Assembly: GCF_938030815.1 (NCBI RefSeq)
Contig: NZ_CALHII010000129.1
Span: forward strand, 1 to 21,946
Reading direction: 5' to 3'
Length of the DNA stretch: 21,946 bases
DNA from: an uncultured Campylobacter sp.
GTDB taxonomy: Bacteria > Campylobacterota > Campylobacteria > Campylobacterales > Campylobacteraceae
The translations under genes and the position numbers were made by a program. Each line of letters starts with the position of its first letter. Within the stretch, counting starts at the first letter, position 1. The notes under the pieces are model-generated. The model was not told the origin of the DNA, did no database searches, and saw only the letters and a list, made by a program, of their open reading frames with translations. This document shows positions 7,466 through 13,873 of this stretch, one piece after another.

Positions 7466-8538
7466 ATTTAGAGCTTGCTTCGCGCATTACGATCATTACG
7501 AACCGCGCGCTCTGCGGCGGTGAGGCGGCGCTGCTCGCGCGCATAGCGGATCTTGCCGCGGCGGGCGTAGGCGAGATCGTCGTGCGCGAAAAAGACCTGA
7601 GCGAGAAAGCTTACGCGGCGCTGTTTGGTAAAATTTTAAATGCCTGCGAGAGCGGGTTTTGTGCGGATAAAGCCCGTGCGGTCGGAATTTTTGCGAATGA
7701 AGCTCGTACCGCTAAATTTAGTGAAACCCAAGCTTTTGCGAACGGATTAGACGTAAGCGCGGCCTACGCGGATAAAATTTTGCTCTGCAAGCGCGGCGCA
7801 GACGAAGTTTCTCCAAAAAAGCTCCATTTGGGCGGCGGCAGGAGCGAGCTTTGCGCGGATGCGGCCCACAAGCACGGTGTCGCTACAGATGAGACACAGC
7901 CTAAAAATTCCGTTTGCGTTTTAGATGAAATTTCGTCTGAAAATTTTACCGGCGCCGCAAGCGAAACAAAACCCACGGTTGAGATCGCATGGAGCGCAGT
8001 AAATGCGGAAAGTATGCAGGGTGCGCAAAGTACAGAAAATGCGAATGATGTGCATAGTGCAAAAAACGCGGGGAACTCGCAGAGCGCAGAGAGGGCAAGG
8101 CACCTGCCCGCGATCTTTGTGCATAATTTTGCAGATTTTGCGCTGCGGGCGGGCGAGAGAAATTTATGGCTGCCGCTCGGGGTTTTGCGGAGCTTCAGCG
8201 CGGCGCGCGGCGCGGAGTTTTTGCGCGCAAATTTCAAAAAACTGGTCGCTTCCTGCCACAGCGAGGCGGAGGCGCGCGAGGCGCTGGAGCTGGGCGCGAG
8301 CGCGATCTGCCTGAGCCACATCTTTGCGACCGATTGCAAGGCGGGGCTAGCGCCGAGGGGGCTAAATTTGATCCGCGCCGTGCGGGAGTTTTTCGCGGGC
8401 GAAATCTATGCGCTGGGCGGCATAACGCCGCGCAATTTCGCTTCCGTCCTACGCGCGGGAACCGACAGGATCGCTGTTATGAGCTCAGCGATGGCGACGT
8501 GGGACGCGAGCGATTTCATAAGAAAATTTAAGAAATGA
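7459..8538 (+). CDS. thiE: Thiamine-phosphate synthase ThiE with about 150-residue insert
   Basis: Joins hydroxymethylpyrimidine diphosphate and thiazole phosphate to thiamine phosphate. ITNRALCG and VVREKDLSEKAY (N-terminal strands with the phosphate-binding Arg-Glu-Lys) lead to about residue 64. The fold resumes at about 217 with IFVHNFADFAL, LWLPLGVLRSF, ASCHSEAEAREALELGAS, HIFATDCKAGLAPRGLN, IYALGGITPRN and DRIAVMSSAM, wording typical of Campylobacterota ThiE. Total length is 359 aa against about 205-210 for the family. Residues 65-216 are an Ala/Ser/Asn/Glu-rich low-complexity insert with no known domain, placed in a surface loop. AAAGGA lies 8 bases before the ATG at 7459. The catalytic core appears complete, so the enzyme may be active despite the insert. 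Confidence 0.88.
   Translation: MLDLELASRITIITNRALCGGEAALLARIADLAAAGVGEIVVREKDLSEKAYAALFGKILNACESGFCADKARAVGIFANEARTAKFSETQAFANGLDVSAAYADKILLCKRGADEVSPKKLHLGGGRSELCADAAHKHGVATDETQPKNSVCVLDEISSENFTGAASETKPTVEIAWSAVNAESMQGAQSTENANDVHSAKNAGNSQSAERARHLPAIFVHNFADFALRAGERNLWLPLGVLRSFSAARGAEFLRANFKKLVASCHSEAEAREALELGASAICLSHIFATDCKAGLAPRGLNLIRAVREFFAGEIYALGGITPRNFASVLRAGTDRIAVMSSAMATWDASDFIRKFKK
7651..8106 (+). repeat. Low-complexity coding insert in thiE
   Basis: DNA for residues 65-216. The later half (about 7990-8100) is a degenerate run of codons giving AESMQGAQSTENANDVHSAK-like text, resembling the nadD insert elsewhere in the window. The earlier half mixes AAATTT motifs with GC-rich filler. 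Boundaries are estimated from where ThiE motifs stop and resume. Confidence 0.7.
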
Positions 8539-8682
8539 ATCGATCCGAAAATATGGTCCGTTTCTTTTGCCGCGCCTTGCCGCCGTCATTGCGCTGCATG
8601 CGGTGCGACACAAAAACACATATTTTAATAAAATCAAAAGCTCACGAAATGGGCGCGATTTATTGCGATTTAAGCCTGAAAT

Positions 8683-8720
8683 TATAAAATACGAGCGTTT
8701 AAGCTTAAGGATATTTTTTG
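8683..8720 (+). promoter_or_regulatory. Promoter and ribosome-binding site of the pentapeptide/membrane protein gene
   Basis: TATAAAAT at 8683-8690 looks like a -10 box. TTAAGGA (8705-8711) is a good Shine-Dalgarno site seven bases before TTG GAT AAA at 8718. It points to an original start at 8718 (TTG, perhaps once ATG) rather than the later open frame at 8877. Confidence 0.45.
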
Positions 8721-8876
8721 GATAAAGTGCTGCTTGAGGAATCTAAAAAGCCTCTAAACGAACGACGTCGGACTTTCAAGCAAAAGCTTTGAAAAGGCGC
8801 TAGCGCTGACATCTTTGACGATGCGGATTTAAGCGATGCAACGGATCGCAGATCATTAAATTTAAACGATGCAAAT
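8718..8876 (+). pseudogene. Frameshifted 5' end of the downstream membrane protein gene
   Basis: From TTG at 8718 the frame reads LDKVLLEESKKPLNE and then hits TGA at 8790. In the next frame 8761-8799 reads NDVGLSSKSFEKA, closely resembling NDANLSSKSFKNANF encoded in the main frame at 8868-8912. After about 8793 the main frame is again sensible (SADIFDDADLSDA, a pentapeptide-like A(D/N)LSxx run). The simplest reading is two nearby indels that shift the frame and restore it, leaving an in-frame TGA between. Sequencing error or true gene damage are both possible. Confidence 0.5.
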
Positions 8877-9716
8877 TTGAGTAGTAAAAGCTTTAAAAAT
8901 GCGAATTTTAATCAAACAGACCCCGAATCGCAACCCGATCATCTTTGCGGCGCAAATTTCCGAGATAGAAATTTAAACGACATGAATTTAAACTCAAAAG
9001 ATGAGATAAAATTTCAAAATTTAAACCCGGGTGGTATTTCATCACGGGGCGCTAAAACTCGTGATTACGACAAAGAGCCGATAATCATAAAAGATCACGC
9101 TATAATTTTAAATGCTATCATCGGCGCGATTTATATCATTACTACGATATTGATGGCGATATGCGGTAAATTTTCCGCCCAGCAAATTTTATTTCTCGTT
9201 TTGCTGGATTGCTGTTTTTCACTCAGAGCATTAAATAAATTTTCAAATTTCGGAAAGTGCTATATATGCTTTAAAAATGACGATATAACCCTATACTCTA
9301 AAAAGACGGAAGCCGTTTTATATGAGACCAAAATTTCAGATATAGCTTGTATTAAACGAACCACGGGGCCGTCATATCCCGAAATATCAAAAAAGACAAA
9401 ATGCTTTATGCTGCTATTTGCTTTTATATACTTGCTTTTAGTTTTTTTCGTAGCGGTAGTGATAGACGGAAGGGAGAAAAATTTTTGGATAATTTTTGCG
9501 GTAATTATATCTATTAGCTTCTTTCCTTTATTGCTATATAGGCTTTTTAACGGGCTAGGCTTTGATATTATAAATGACAGCATATTGATATATGACAAAA
9601 GTTCTTTTATAGAGGCTTCGTTTCTAAGCAGCAAAGAATACAGGGAATTAAAGACCTATTTTCTACTAAAAATAGGAAAAAATTTAGATAAAATCCCGCC
9701 GCAAATTTTTGTATAG
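8877..9716 (+). CDS. Putative membrane protein with N-terminal pentapeptide-like repeats
   Basis: A 279-residue open frame from a TTG at 8877; the true start is probably at 8718 (see the frameshifted 5' part). Residues 1-60 keep pentapeptide-like text (LSSKSFKNANFNQ, CGANFRDRNLNDMNLN). Four hydrophobic segments follow: about 77-97 (IILNAIIGAIYIITTILM), 103-120 (ILFLVLLDCCF), 178-200 (LLFAFIYLLLVFFVAVV) and 205-228 (IIFAVIISISFFPLLL). A cytoplasmic stretch separates the pairs. This layout resembles two-pair membrane proteins with a PH-like central region, but no family is recognised. The 3' half is more AT-rich than the enzymes nearby, suggesting a different history. Function unknown. Confidence 0.65.
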   Translation: MSSKSFKNANFNQTDPESQPDHLCGANFRDRNLNDMNLNSKDEIKFQNLNPGGISSRGAKTRDYDKEPIIIKDHAIILNAIIGAIYIITTILMAICGKFSAQQILFLVLLDCCFSLRALNKFSNFGKCYICFKNDDITLYSKKTEAVLYETKISDIACIKRTTGPSYPEISKKTKCFMLLFAFIYLLLVFFVAVVIDGREKNFWIIFAVIISISFFPLLLYRLFNGLGFDIINDSILIYDKSSFIEASFLSSKEYRELKTYFLLKIGKNLDKIPPQIFV

Positions 9717-9841
9717 ATCATAAAAGCGGACTCTATTTGAAATTTATCTTAAATTATGATCGATTAAATTTGCCCTTTTTCGGCGACATGAAAACGATGA
9801 CGTTTGAAGCGAGCAGGGATAAATTTGAACAAAATTTTACC

Positions 9842-9855
9842 TCGTAAATTTACGA
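9842..9855. repeat. Perfect 14-bp palindrome TCGTAAATTTACGA
   Basis: A perfect palindrome four bases past the stop of the minus-strand DUF3108 gene, centred on AAATTT. It may help terminate that gene or may simply be one of the many AAATTT palindromes in the window. Confidence 0.4.
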
Positions 9856-9859
9856 AGTC

Positions 9860-10717
9860 TCATTCCACGAGCCGCGCGCGGATGTCACCGAAGAGCAGCA
9901 CGTCCTTCAAAACGGCGCGATCGGCGTAACCGCGTTCGTTTAGGCTCAGGTGCAGCTCGCCTCGGCTGCTCGAAAATATCGGCTGGTTGATGAAAACCAC
10001 GTAAATCGCTGCAGCCTGCTTATCTGCGCCCGCGCCGCGCCCTTTAAAATTTGCGTCCGTTGTGCCGGTTTTCGTGTCTGCTCCGCTAGAGCTTGCGCTT
10101 GCCACTGCGCCGGAGTTGGCATCCGTCTCGCTAGGCGGCGCGACGCCAAGCTCGCTCGCGATATTTGCAGCGGCGCTTCCGCGCGGTATTTGAATGTCGA
10201 TCCTTCCGTCGGCGCTCTTTGCGCCTGCGGCTCGGACGAAAAATTTATCGCCCGAGTGCGGGATTTTAGAGAAATTGAAAAACAAACTCAGCAGGTCGTT
10301 CGTCGCAAAATAGGGCAGAATTTCGTCGCTTACGAGCTGTAGCTCGCCGCCCGTGCCCTTGAGCTTTTGAAATTTTATCGTTTTGCGCGCGTAGTCGAAG
10401 GCGTAGATTTTGCGCTCGTTTTTCGTCGTTTTGCCTTTTTTGCGCGAGACCTCGTGGACGTAGAGATCGGGGACCAAAAGTTCCGCCACGACGCGCCCCT
10501 TTGAGCGGAAGCTTTCGCGCCTTTGCCCGCTTAGGCTGCCCGCGACGCCCTGCGCAACGGCGTCCATTACGATCTCGTAGCGATCGCCCTCGCGCACGAG
10601 TCGCGTATTTGCGCTGCCGACCGCGCCGAAAACGCCGAACGAAATCTCATATTTCGCGCTGATCGTCTCACCAAAAAGCGCACTCGCGCACAAAATCAAA
10701 GTAGCAAAAAATTTCAT
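9860..10717 (-). CDS. Secreted DUF3108-type protein with low-complexity insert
   Basis: A 285-residue protein with an N-terminal signal peptide (MKFFATLILCASALFGE). The mature part reads like DUF3108 periplasmic proteins of proteobacteria: KYEISFGVFGAVGSANT early, RRESFRSKGRVV, LYVHEVSRKKGKTTKNERKIYAFDY, DLLSLFFNF in the middle, and the C-terminal RGELHLSLNERGYADRAVLKDVLLFGDIRARL. Residues about 191-236 are an Ala/Ser/Gly/Thr-rich insert (GAVASASSSGADTK) that looks out of place. A role in the envelope is likely; no specific function is established. It stands alone, with the GGAT-type ribosome-binding site CGATAAGG just upstream. Family call is by motif recall, so moderately sure. Confidence 0.75.
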   Translation of the reverse strand: MKFFATLILCASALFGETISAKYEISFGVFGAVGSANTRLVREGDRYEIVMDAVAQGVAGSLSGQRRESFRSKGRVVAELLVPDLYVHEVSRKKGKTTKNERKIYAFDYARKTIKFQKLKGTGGELQLVSDEILPYFATNDLLSLFFNFSKIPHSGDKFFVRAAGAKSADGRIDIQIPRGSAAANIASELGVAPPSETDANSGAVASASSSGADTKTGTTDANFKGRGAGADKQAAAIYVVFINQPIFSSSRGELHLSLNERGYADRAVLKDVLLFGDIRARLVE

Positions 10718-10754
10718 CCTTATCGTCCTTCCGCTTTTCGGCGCCCCATCATAC

Positions 10755-10818
10755 GGCGCCCGTTAAATTTACGCTCTTCGCTGCTCGTAAAGCTCGCGCG
10801 AAAATCTGCGCCGCGTTT
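10755..10818 (+). repeat. Imperfect direct repeat, copy 1
   Basis: Shares AAATTTACG(C/T)TCTT(C/T)GC and (G/A)TAAAGCTCGCGC, then AAAAT(C/T)TGCGCCG, in the same order and spacing with copy 2 at 11111-11178. Confidence 0.55.
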
Positions 10819-10853
10819 GTAAAATTTACCATAAAAAGCAAAACTCGCGCCGC

Positions 10854-11070
10854 CTATTTCATTTTCTCCATAGCGCGATTAAATATCAGCCGCCGCTCCT
10901 TGCCGTCGTGAAAGGCCGCGCCGTGTGCGCCTAAAGACACCGACTGTCGCCGCTTTTATATTTACGATGTATATACGGCTCGGCGCGCGCTTGCCAGAAA
11001 TCGGAGCGATTTTATATTTCGTGCAGGCCGCTTCATCGCAAAGCGCGCCTGTGAATAAAATCAAAATTTC
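10854..11070 (-). pseudogene. Frameshifted remnant of an unrecognised small protein gene
   Basis: On the minus strand one frame reads LFTGALCDEAACTKYKIAP followed by ISGKRAPSRIYIVNIKAATV, ending near 10940. A second frame continues with SLGAHGAAFHDGKERRLIF and NRAMEKMK, then TAG at 10856-10854. Both pieces have protein-like composition and little AAATTT, unlike the surrounding DNA. A single indel near 10935 would join them into one protein of about 70-75 residues. The beginning (EILILFTGALC) looks like the tail of a signal peptide, and no good start codon is seen. I do not recognise the family. The alternative is chance openness. Confidence 0.35.
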
Positions 11071-11110
11071 ATATTGCGGCTATGTTTGTACTTTACACTA
11101 GCCGATTCAC

Positions 11111-11178
11111 CGCGCCTGTAAAATTTACGTTCTTTGCGCCGCACATAAAGCTCGCGCTTAAAATTTGCGCCGTTCGTT
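11111..11178 (+). repeat. Imperfect direct repeat, copy 2
   Basis: Second copy of the 10755-10818 repeat, about 355 bp away, with the shared cores AAATTTACG and TAAAGCTCGCGC. The pair brackets the decayed ORF remnant. Confidence 0.55.
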
Positions 11179-11293
11179 GCGCTTGCTAGCTTGCACTTCC
11201 GTGAGGCGTCGTTTCGTGCTGCAAATGCAGCCGCGTCGGTCGTTAGTAAATCCGCTCAAATTTAAACGGCTCGCACGGGTCAAATTCGTAAAT

Positions 11294-11551
11294 TTAATCC
11301 TTCCAAAGCCACCATTTCAGTTTGGCTTTGTCAGGACGGGGCGTATTTGCGTAGTAGCGAACCATGCGGTAAACGTAGAGGATGCACCTGTCGCTGCCGC
11401 GTCCGAGCGCCTTTGTGCGTTCATACATCTCGTCCGGATCCGCGCCCTTTAGAGAAGCGATGTCAGTGTAGCCCAGCGCCAGCAGATCGGCCTCTGTCGC
11501 CTCGCCGACATAGGGGATTTTCTTAAAATCGCTCGCACCTTTACTTAAATT
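11294..11551 (-). pseudogene. Cdd1-type helix-hairpin-helix protein, start codon missing
   Basis: The minus strand is open for 85 codons between a TAA at 11554-11552 and the stop at 11296-11294. The product contains FKKIPYVGEATEADLLALGY (helix-hairpin-helix, IPxVGxxTAxDL type), then TDIASLKGADPDEMYER, DRCILYVYRMVRYYA and the end KLKWWLWKD. This is the domain known as Cdd1 or 'pathogenicity locus', a small HhH protein of unknown role that probably contacts DNA. Only about ten residues precede the domain, and none is encoded by ATG, GTG or TTG, so translation cannot start normally. An in-frame TTG GAG TAA just upstream hints that a nonsense change or indel removed the 5' end. The domain itself looks undamaged, so the loss would be recent, or a rare start is used. 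Confidence 0.7.
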
Positions 11552-11826
11552 TTACTCCAATCTTTATTCAAATTTCGCTCCGCTCGCTATTTGGATGAAA
11601 TTTTAAAACCCCTTGAAAGTGCGGAATTTCAAAATTTCACTCGTGCGAGGCAAATTTTAGAATTTTATCCACGCGGTGCGAAAAATTTTAAAATTTTACC
11701 TCGCCGCCGGGTCGCCGCTGCGCTTATACGCGCCTCTTTTAGTGCTAAGACGCCCGTCGCCGCGCTCATTATCGGAAATTTTATCCGCAAGCTAGCAGGG
11801 AGCTTGGGCGCGGCAAAGTTTAAACA
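11552..11826. other. AAATTT-rich spacer
   Basis: Contains an 80-codon plus-strand frame (11591-11833) made of repeated EF, KF and KIL text generated by AAATTT motifs. No homology-like features; not called as a gene. Confidence 0.6.
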
Positions 11827-12048
11827 TTTTTAATCCCCAACGGAGTAAATTTACGCTTCCGCCTTGCGCTAAATGCAAAAATCTGATGCGTTTGTTTCGA
11901 ACTCTAACGGGTAAATTTGAACCGGTTGTAGTCGAAGCGCTATACTTTACCGCGAGTTTCAAGCTCCAACAGAGCAAATTTACATGCTAACCATACGGCG
12001 GCTATCGACAAAGTTCCTACGTTTCAAACTCCAACGGATTTTGTAAAA
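11827..12048 (-). CRISPR. Degenerate orphan CRISPR-like array (four repeats, three spacers)
   Basis: Four related units start at 11827, 11894, 11956 and 12021 (steps of 67, 62 and 65 bp). On the plus strand the consensus is GTTTCAAACTCC, then AAC, then GGAGTAAATTTAC (28 nt); on the minus strand it ends in GAAAC, like many type I and III repeats. ACTCC and GGAGT form a hairpin over the AAC loop. By eye unit 1 matches 24 of 28 positions, unit 2 about 23 with one deletion, unit 3 25, and unit 4 the first 18 before diverging. In unit 3 the outer A-T pair of the stem is changed to G-C, preserving pairing. The intervening segments are 38, 35 and 37 nt and unrelated to each other. No cas gene and no leader are visible in the window. 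Confidence 0.6.
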
Positions 12049-12076
12049 AAGATGACGACGACGCTTCGACGTCATC
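12043..12076 (-). terminator. Intrinsic terminator of the ribH-nusB-pyrF operon
   Basis: On the minus strand, about 95 bases past the pyrF stop, GATGACGTCG pairs with CGTCGTCATC (one mismatch in ten) over a six-base loop, directly followed by TTTTTT (complement of 12045-12050). This is a textbook Rho-independent terminator. It abuts the last CRISPR-like unit. Confidence 0.85.
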
Positions 12077-12169
12077 CGAGCCGCCTTTGTACGCATTTTG
12101 ATTAAAATTTCTTGCGCGCGGAAACCATGCTTAAAATGATTTTGCATCAATTTTACGCAAGCTTCGGCG

Positions 12170-12856
12170 CTAAATTTGATCTAAAATTCGCTCGCAAATC
12201 TCGCACGGATCGGCGCTTTGATAGATCGGCCTACCGACTACTATAAAATCAGCCTCCGCCTCGCGCGCGACGCCCAGATCCGCTACTCGCTTTTGATCTG
12301 CCGTGCTCTCGCCAAACGGCCTTACGCCCGGGCAGAGCGTGATAAAATTTGCGCTCGTGGCGTCCTTTATCAGGCGGCTCTCGAACGCCGAGCAGACCAT
12401 GCCGTCAAGCCCCGCTTCGTAGCTCATCACGCTAAATTTGCGCACGGCGTCGCTTAAATTTTGCTCGTAAACCGCGCTAAATTCCGTCTGATCAAAGCTC
12501 GTTAGCGCAGAAACCGCGATCACTAGCGGGCGCGAATTAAGCTTGTTTAGCCGCTGCATCACCGCGCTCATCGCGCGCTTGCCGCTGCTTGCGTGCACGT
12601 TTATCATATCTACGCCGAGCTTTGCGATCTCCTCGGCGGCGTCTGCCATCGTGTTTGGGATGTCGTAGAGCTTTAGATCGAGAAAAATTTTAAAATTTCC
12701 GAGCTTTTTTAGCTCCTCAACGAATCCCGCTCCGTCGCGCAAATATGCTCGCAGCCCAACTTTGAGCCAAATTTTATCCGAAAAGTCCGCCAGCTGCTCC
12801 GCCAGCTGCAAACACTGCTGCCTCGAGCCCAGATCAAGCGCGACGCAGAGCTTCAC
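12170..12856 (-). CDS. pyrF: Orotidine 5'-phosphate decarboxylase
   Basis: A 228-residue TIM-barrel enzyme that converts orotidine 5'-phosphate to UMP, the last step of pyrimidine synthesis. VALDLGSRQQCL opens the barrel. FLDLKLYDIPNT holds the catalytic Asp60, Lys62 and Asp65. VHASSGKRAM, DGMVCSAFES, LCPGVRP and FIVVGRPIYQS (phosphate-binding loops) follow in order. Length is normal and, unlike neighbours ThiE, NadD and NusB, there is no insert. The start is GTG at 12856, overlapping the nusB stop (GTGA), so translation is probably coupled. It is the last gene of the operon, followed by a strong intrinsic terminator. The order ribH-nusB-pyrF matches C. jejuni. Confidence 0.96.
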   Translation of the reverse strand: MKLCVALDLGSRQQCLQLAEQLADFSDKIWLKVGLRAYLRDGAGFVEELKKLGNFKIFLDLKLYDIPNTMADAAEEIAKLGVDMINVHASSGKRAMSAVMQRLNKLNSRPLVIAVSALTSFDQTEFSAVYEQNLSDAVRKFSVMSYEAGLDGMVCSAFESRLIKDATSANFITLCPGVRPFGESTADQKRVADLGVAREAEADFIVVGRPIYQSADPCEICERILDQI

Positions 12857-13872
12857 TGCTTATCCTTGCCGCGTACCGCGCCTTTGCTGCCCGCAGGCCT
12901 TTTTGAGAGGGCGCCTCTGCCGCCCGCAGATTTTTTCGGCGCGATAGAGCTTTTGCGCCCAGCCCTACTTTTCGGCGCAGTATTTTTACCCGCAGCGCCC
13001 TTTTTCGGCGCTGTGCTTTTGCCGACTCTGAAATTTCTATCCGCGCTCTCTTTTTTCGGCGCGGCGTCTTTGCCTCGTTCGCCTGCCTTAAAATTTTTAC
13101 CTCGCTCGCCCGTTTTGAAATTTTTGCCCGTTTTCTCCGTCTTAAATTTATCTCCGGTCTTGAAATTTCCCTCCGTTTTAAATTTTTTTCCCGCGACGGA
13201 TTTTTTTGCGGATGCGCTGCGAGTTTTCAAATTAGCGGGCTTTTTAGACGGTCTACTTCTGCTCGCCGTAGAATTTTTCGGCGCGCCGCCCCTCTTTGCT
13301 CTCGTAAAATTTTTTGTCTCGCCGTCCGCGCCTGCGGGGATGAAATTTTTCGCCGTATCATAGCTGTCCGAAACGGCGGAGCTTTCCGCCGCAGTGGGCT
13401 TGAAATTTTCGCTTGTCGCCGTGGATAGCTCGGAATTTACGCCTACCGTATTCGGCTTGGAAATTTTATCCGCCTCGATGTTCACGGGGCTATCTTTTAG
13501 CGCATCCAGCACGCCGTTTATAAATCTTGGCGAGATGCCAAGCTCCTTGGCGGAGTTGATCGCTTCGTTGATGACGATGCCCGCGTCGGTGTCCGTAAAG
13601 CGCAACTCATACGCCCCGAGCCGCAGTATCGCGCGCTCCAGAGCCGAAATTTCGGCGAGTTTGAATTCCTTTAAATTTTCATCTATCAGCGTATCGACCG
13701 CGGCGAGATTTTCGCTAGCGCCGCGCAGAAGCGCCAGCGTCCAGTTGCGCTGCTCGTTGCGAATACGCTTTTCTTCCAGATATTCGTCCGCAAAGTCCTC
13801 GCCGCCGCCGTTCATATCCCGGGAGTAAAGCAGCGAGATCGCAGCAAGCCTGGCTTGGTGTCTGGTGGCCAT
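12853..13872 (-). CDS. nusB: Transcription antitermination factor NusB with a long basic tail
   Basis: Residues 1-130 are an ordinary NusB: MATRHQARLAAISLLYSRDM, the helical core with LIDENLKEFKLAEISALERAILRLGAYEL, and the C-terminal signature VINEAINSAKELGISPRFINGVLDAL. NusB binds boxA RNA with NusE (S10) in rRNA antitermination. The protein should stop near here, but the frame continues to residue 339. Residues about 131-190 are Ser/Thr/Asn/Ala-rich; residues about 190-339 are strongly basic, with Lys/Gly/Ala repeats such as NFKTGERGKNFKAGERGKDA and APKK motifs, resembling histone-like or ribosomal tails. The KF units correspond to AAATTT in the DNA. The tail may add RNA or DNA binding (inference). 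The ATG lies one base after the ribH stop. Confidence 0.92.
   Translation of the reverse strand: MATRHQARLAAISLLYSRDMNGGGEDFADEYLEEKRIRNEQRNWTLALLRGASENLAAVDTLIDENLKEFKLAEISALERAILRLGAYELRFTDTDAGIVINEAINSAKELGISPRFINGVLDALKDSPVNIEADKISKPNTVGVNSELSTATSENFKPTAAESSAVSDSYDTAKNFIPAGADGETKNFTRAKRGGAPKNSTASRSRPSKKPANLKTRSASAKKSVAGKKFKTEGNFKTGDKFKTEKTGKNFKTGERGKNFKAGERGKDAAPKKESADRNFRVGKSTAPKKGAAGKNTAPKSRAGRKSSIAPKKSAGGRGALSKRPAGSKGAVRGKDKQ
12856..13482 (-). repeat. Low-complexity region encoding the NusB tail
   Basis: DNA for residues about 131-339. Short units recur, for example the KNFKTGERG and KNFKAGERG pair and several APKK, GKN and SAG units. The boundary is placed just after the conserved NusB C-terminal motif. 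The opposite strand happens to be open but hydrophobic and is not a gene. Confidence 0.7.
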
Positions 13873-13873
13873 T

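Larger units (their letters stand above)
10718..11293. other. Gene-poor stretch with decayed ORF between direct repeats
   Basis: No intact gene. It holds two imperfect direct repeats (10755-10818 and 11111-11178) that flank a frameshifted ORF remnant on the minus strand (about 10854-11070). The rest, 11180-11290, shows only AAATTT-type motifs and no open frame worth calling. Confidence 0.6.

Noticed and set aside
7819..7836. LHLGG inside ThiE as the conserved GVHLG motif
   Set aside because: It lies within the insert; the Campylobacterota-type HNF...LWLPLGVLR motifs downstream are the true core.
11591..11833. 80-codon plus-strand ORF
   Set aside because: Built from AAATTT-derived EF, KF and KIL units, no neighbour coupling, and it runs into the CRISPR-like repeat.
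12866..13363. 165-codon hydrophobic plus-strand frame
   Set aside because: Antisense of the Lys-rich NusB tail; Phe/Leu/Pro-rich text is a complement artefact.
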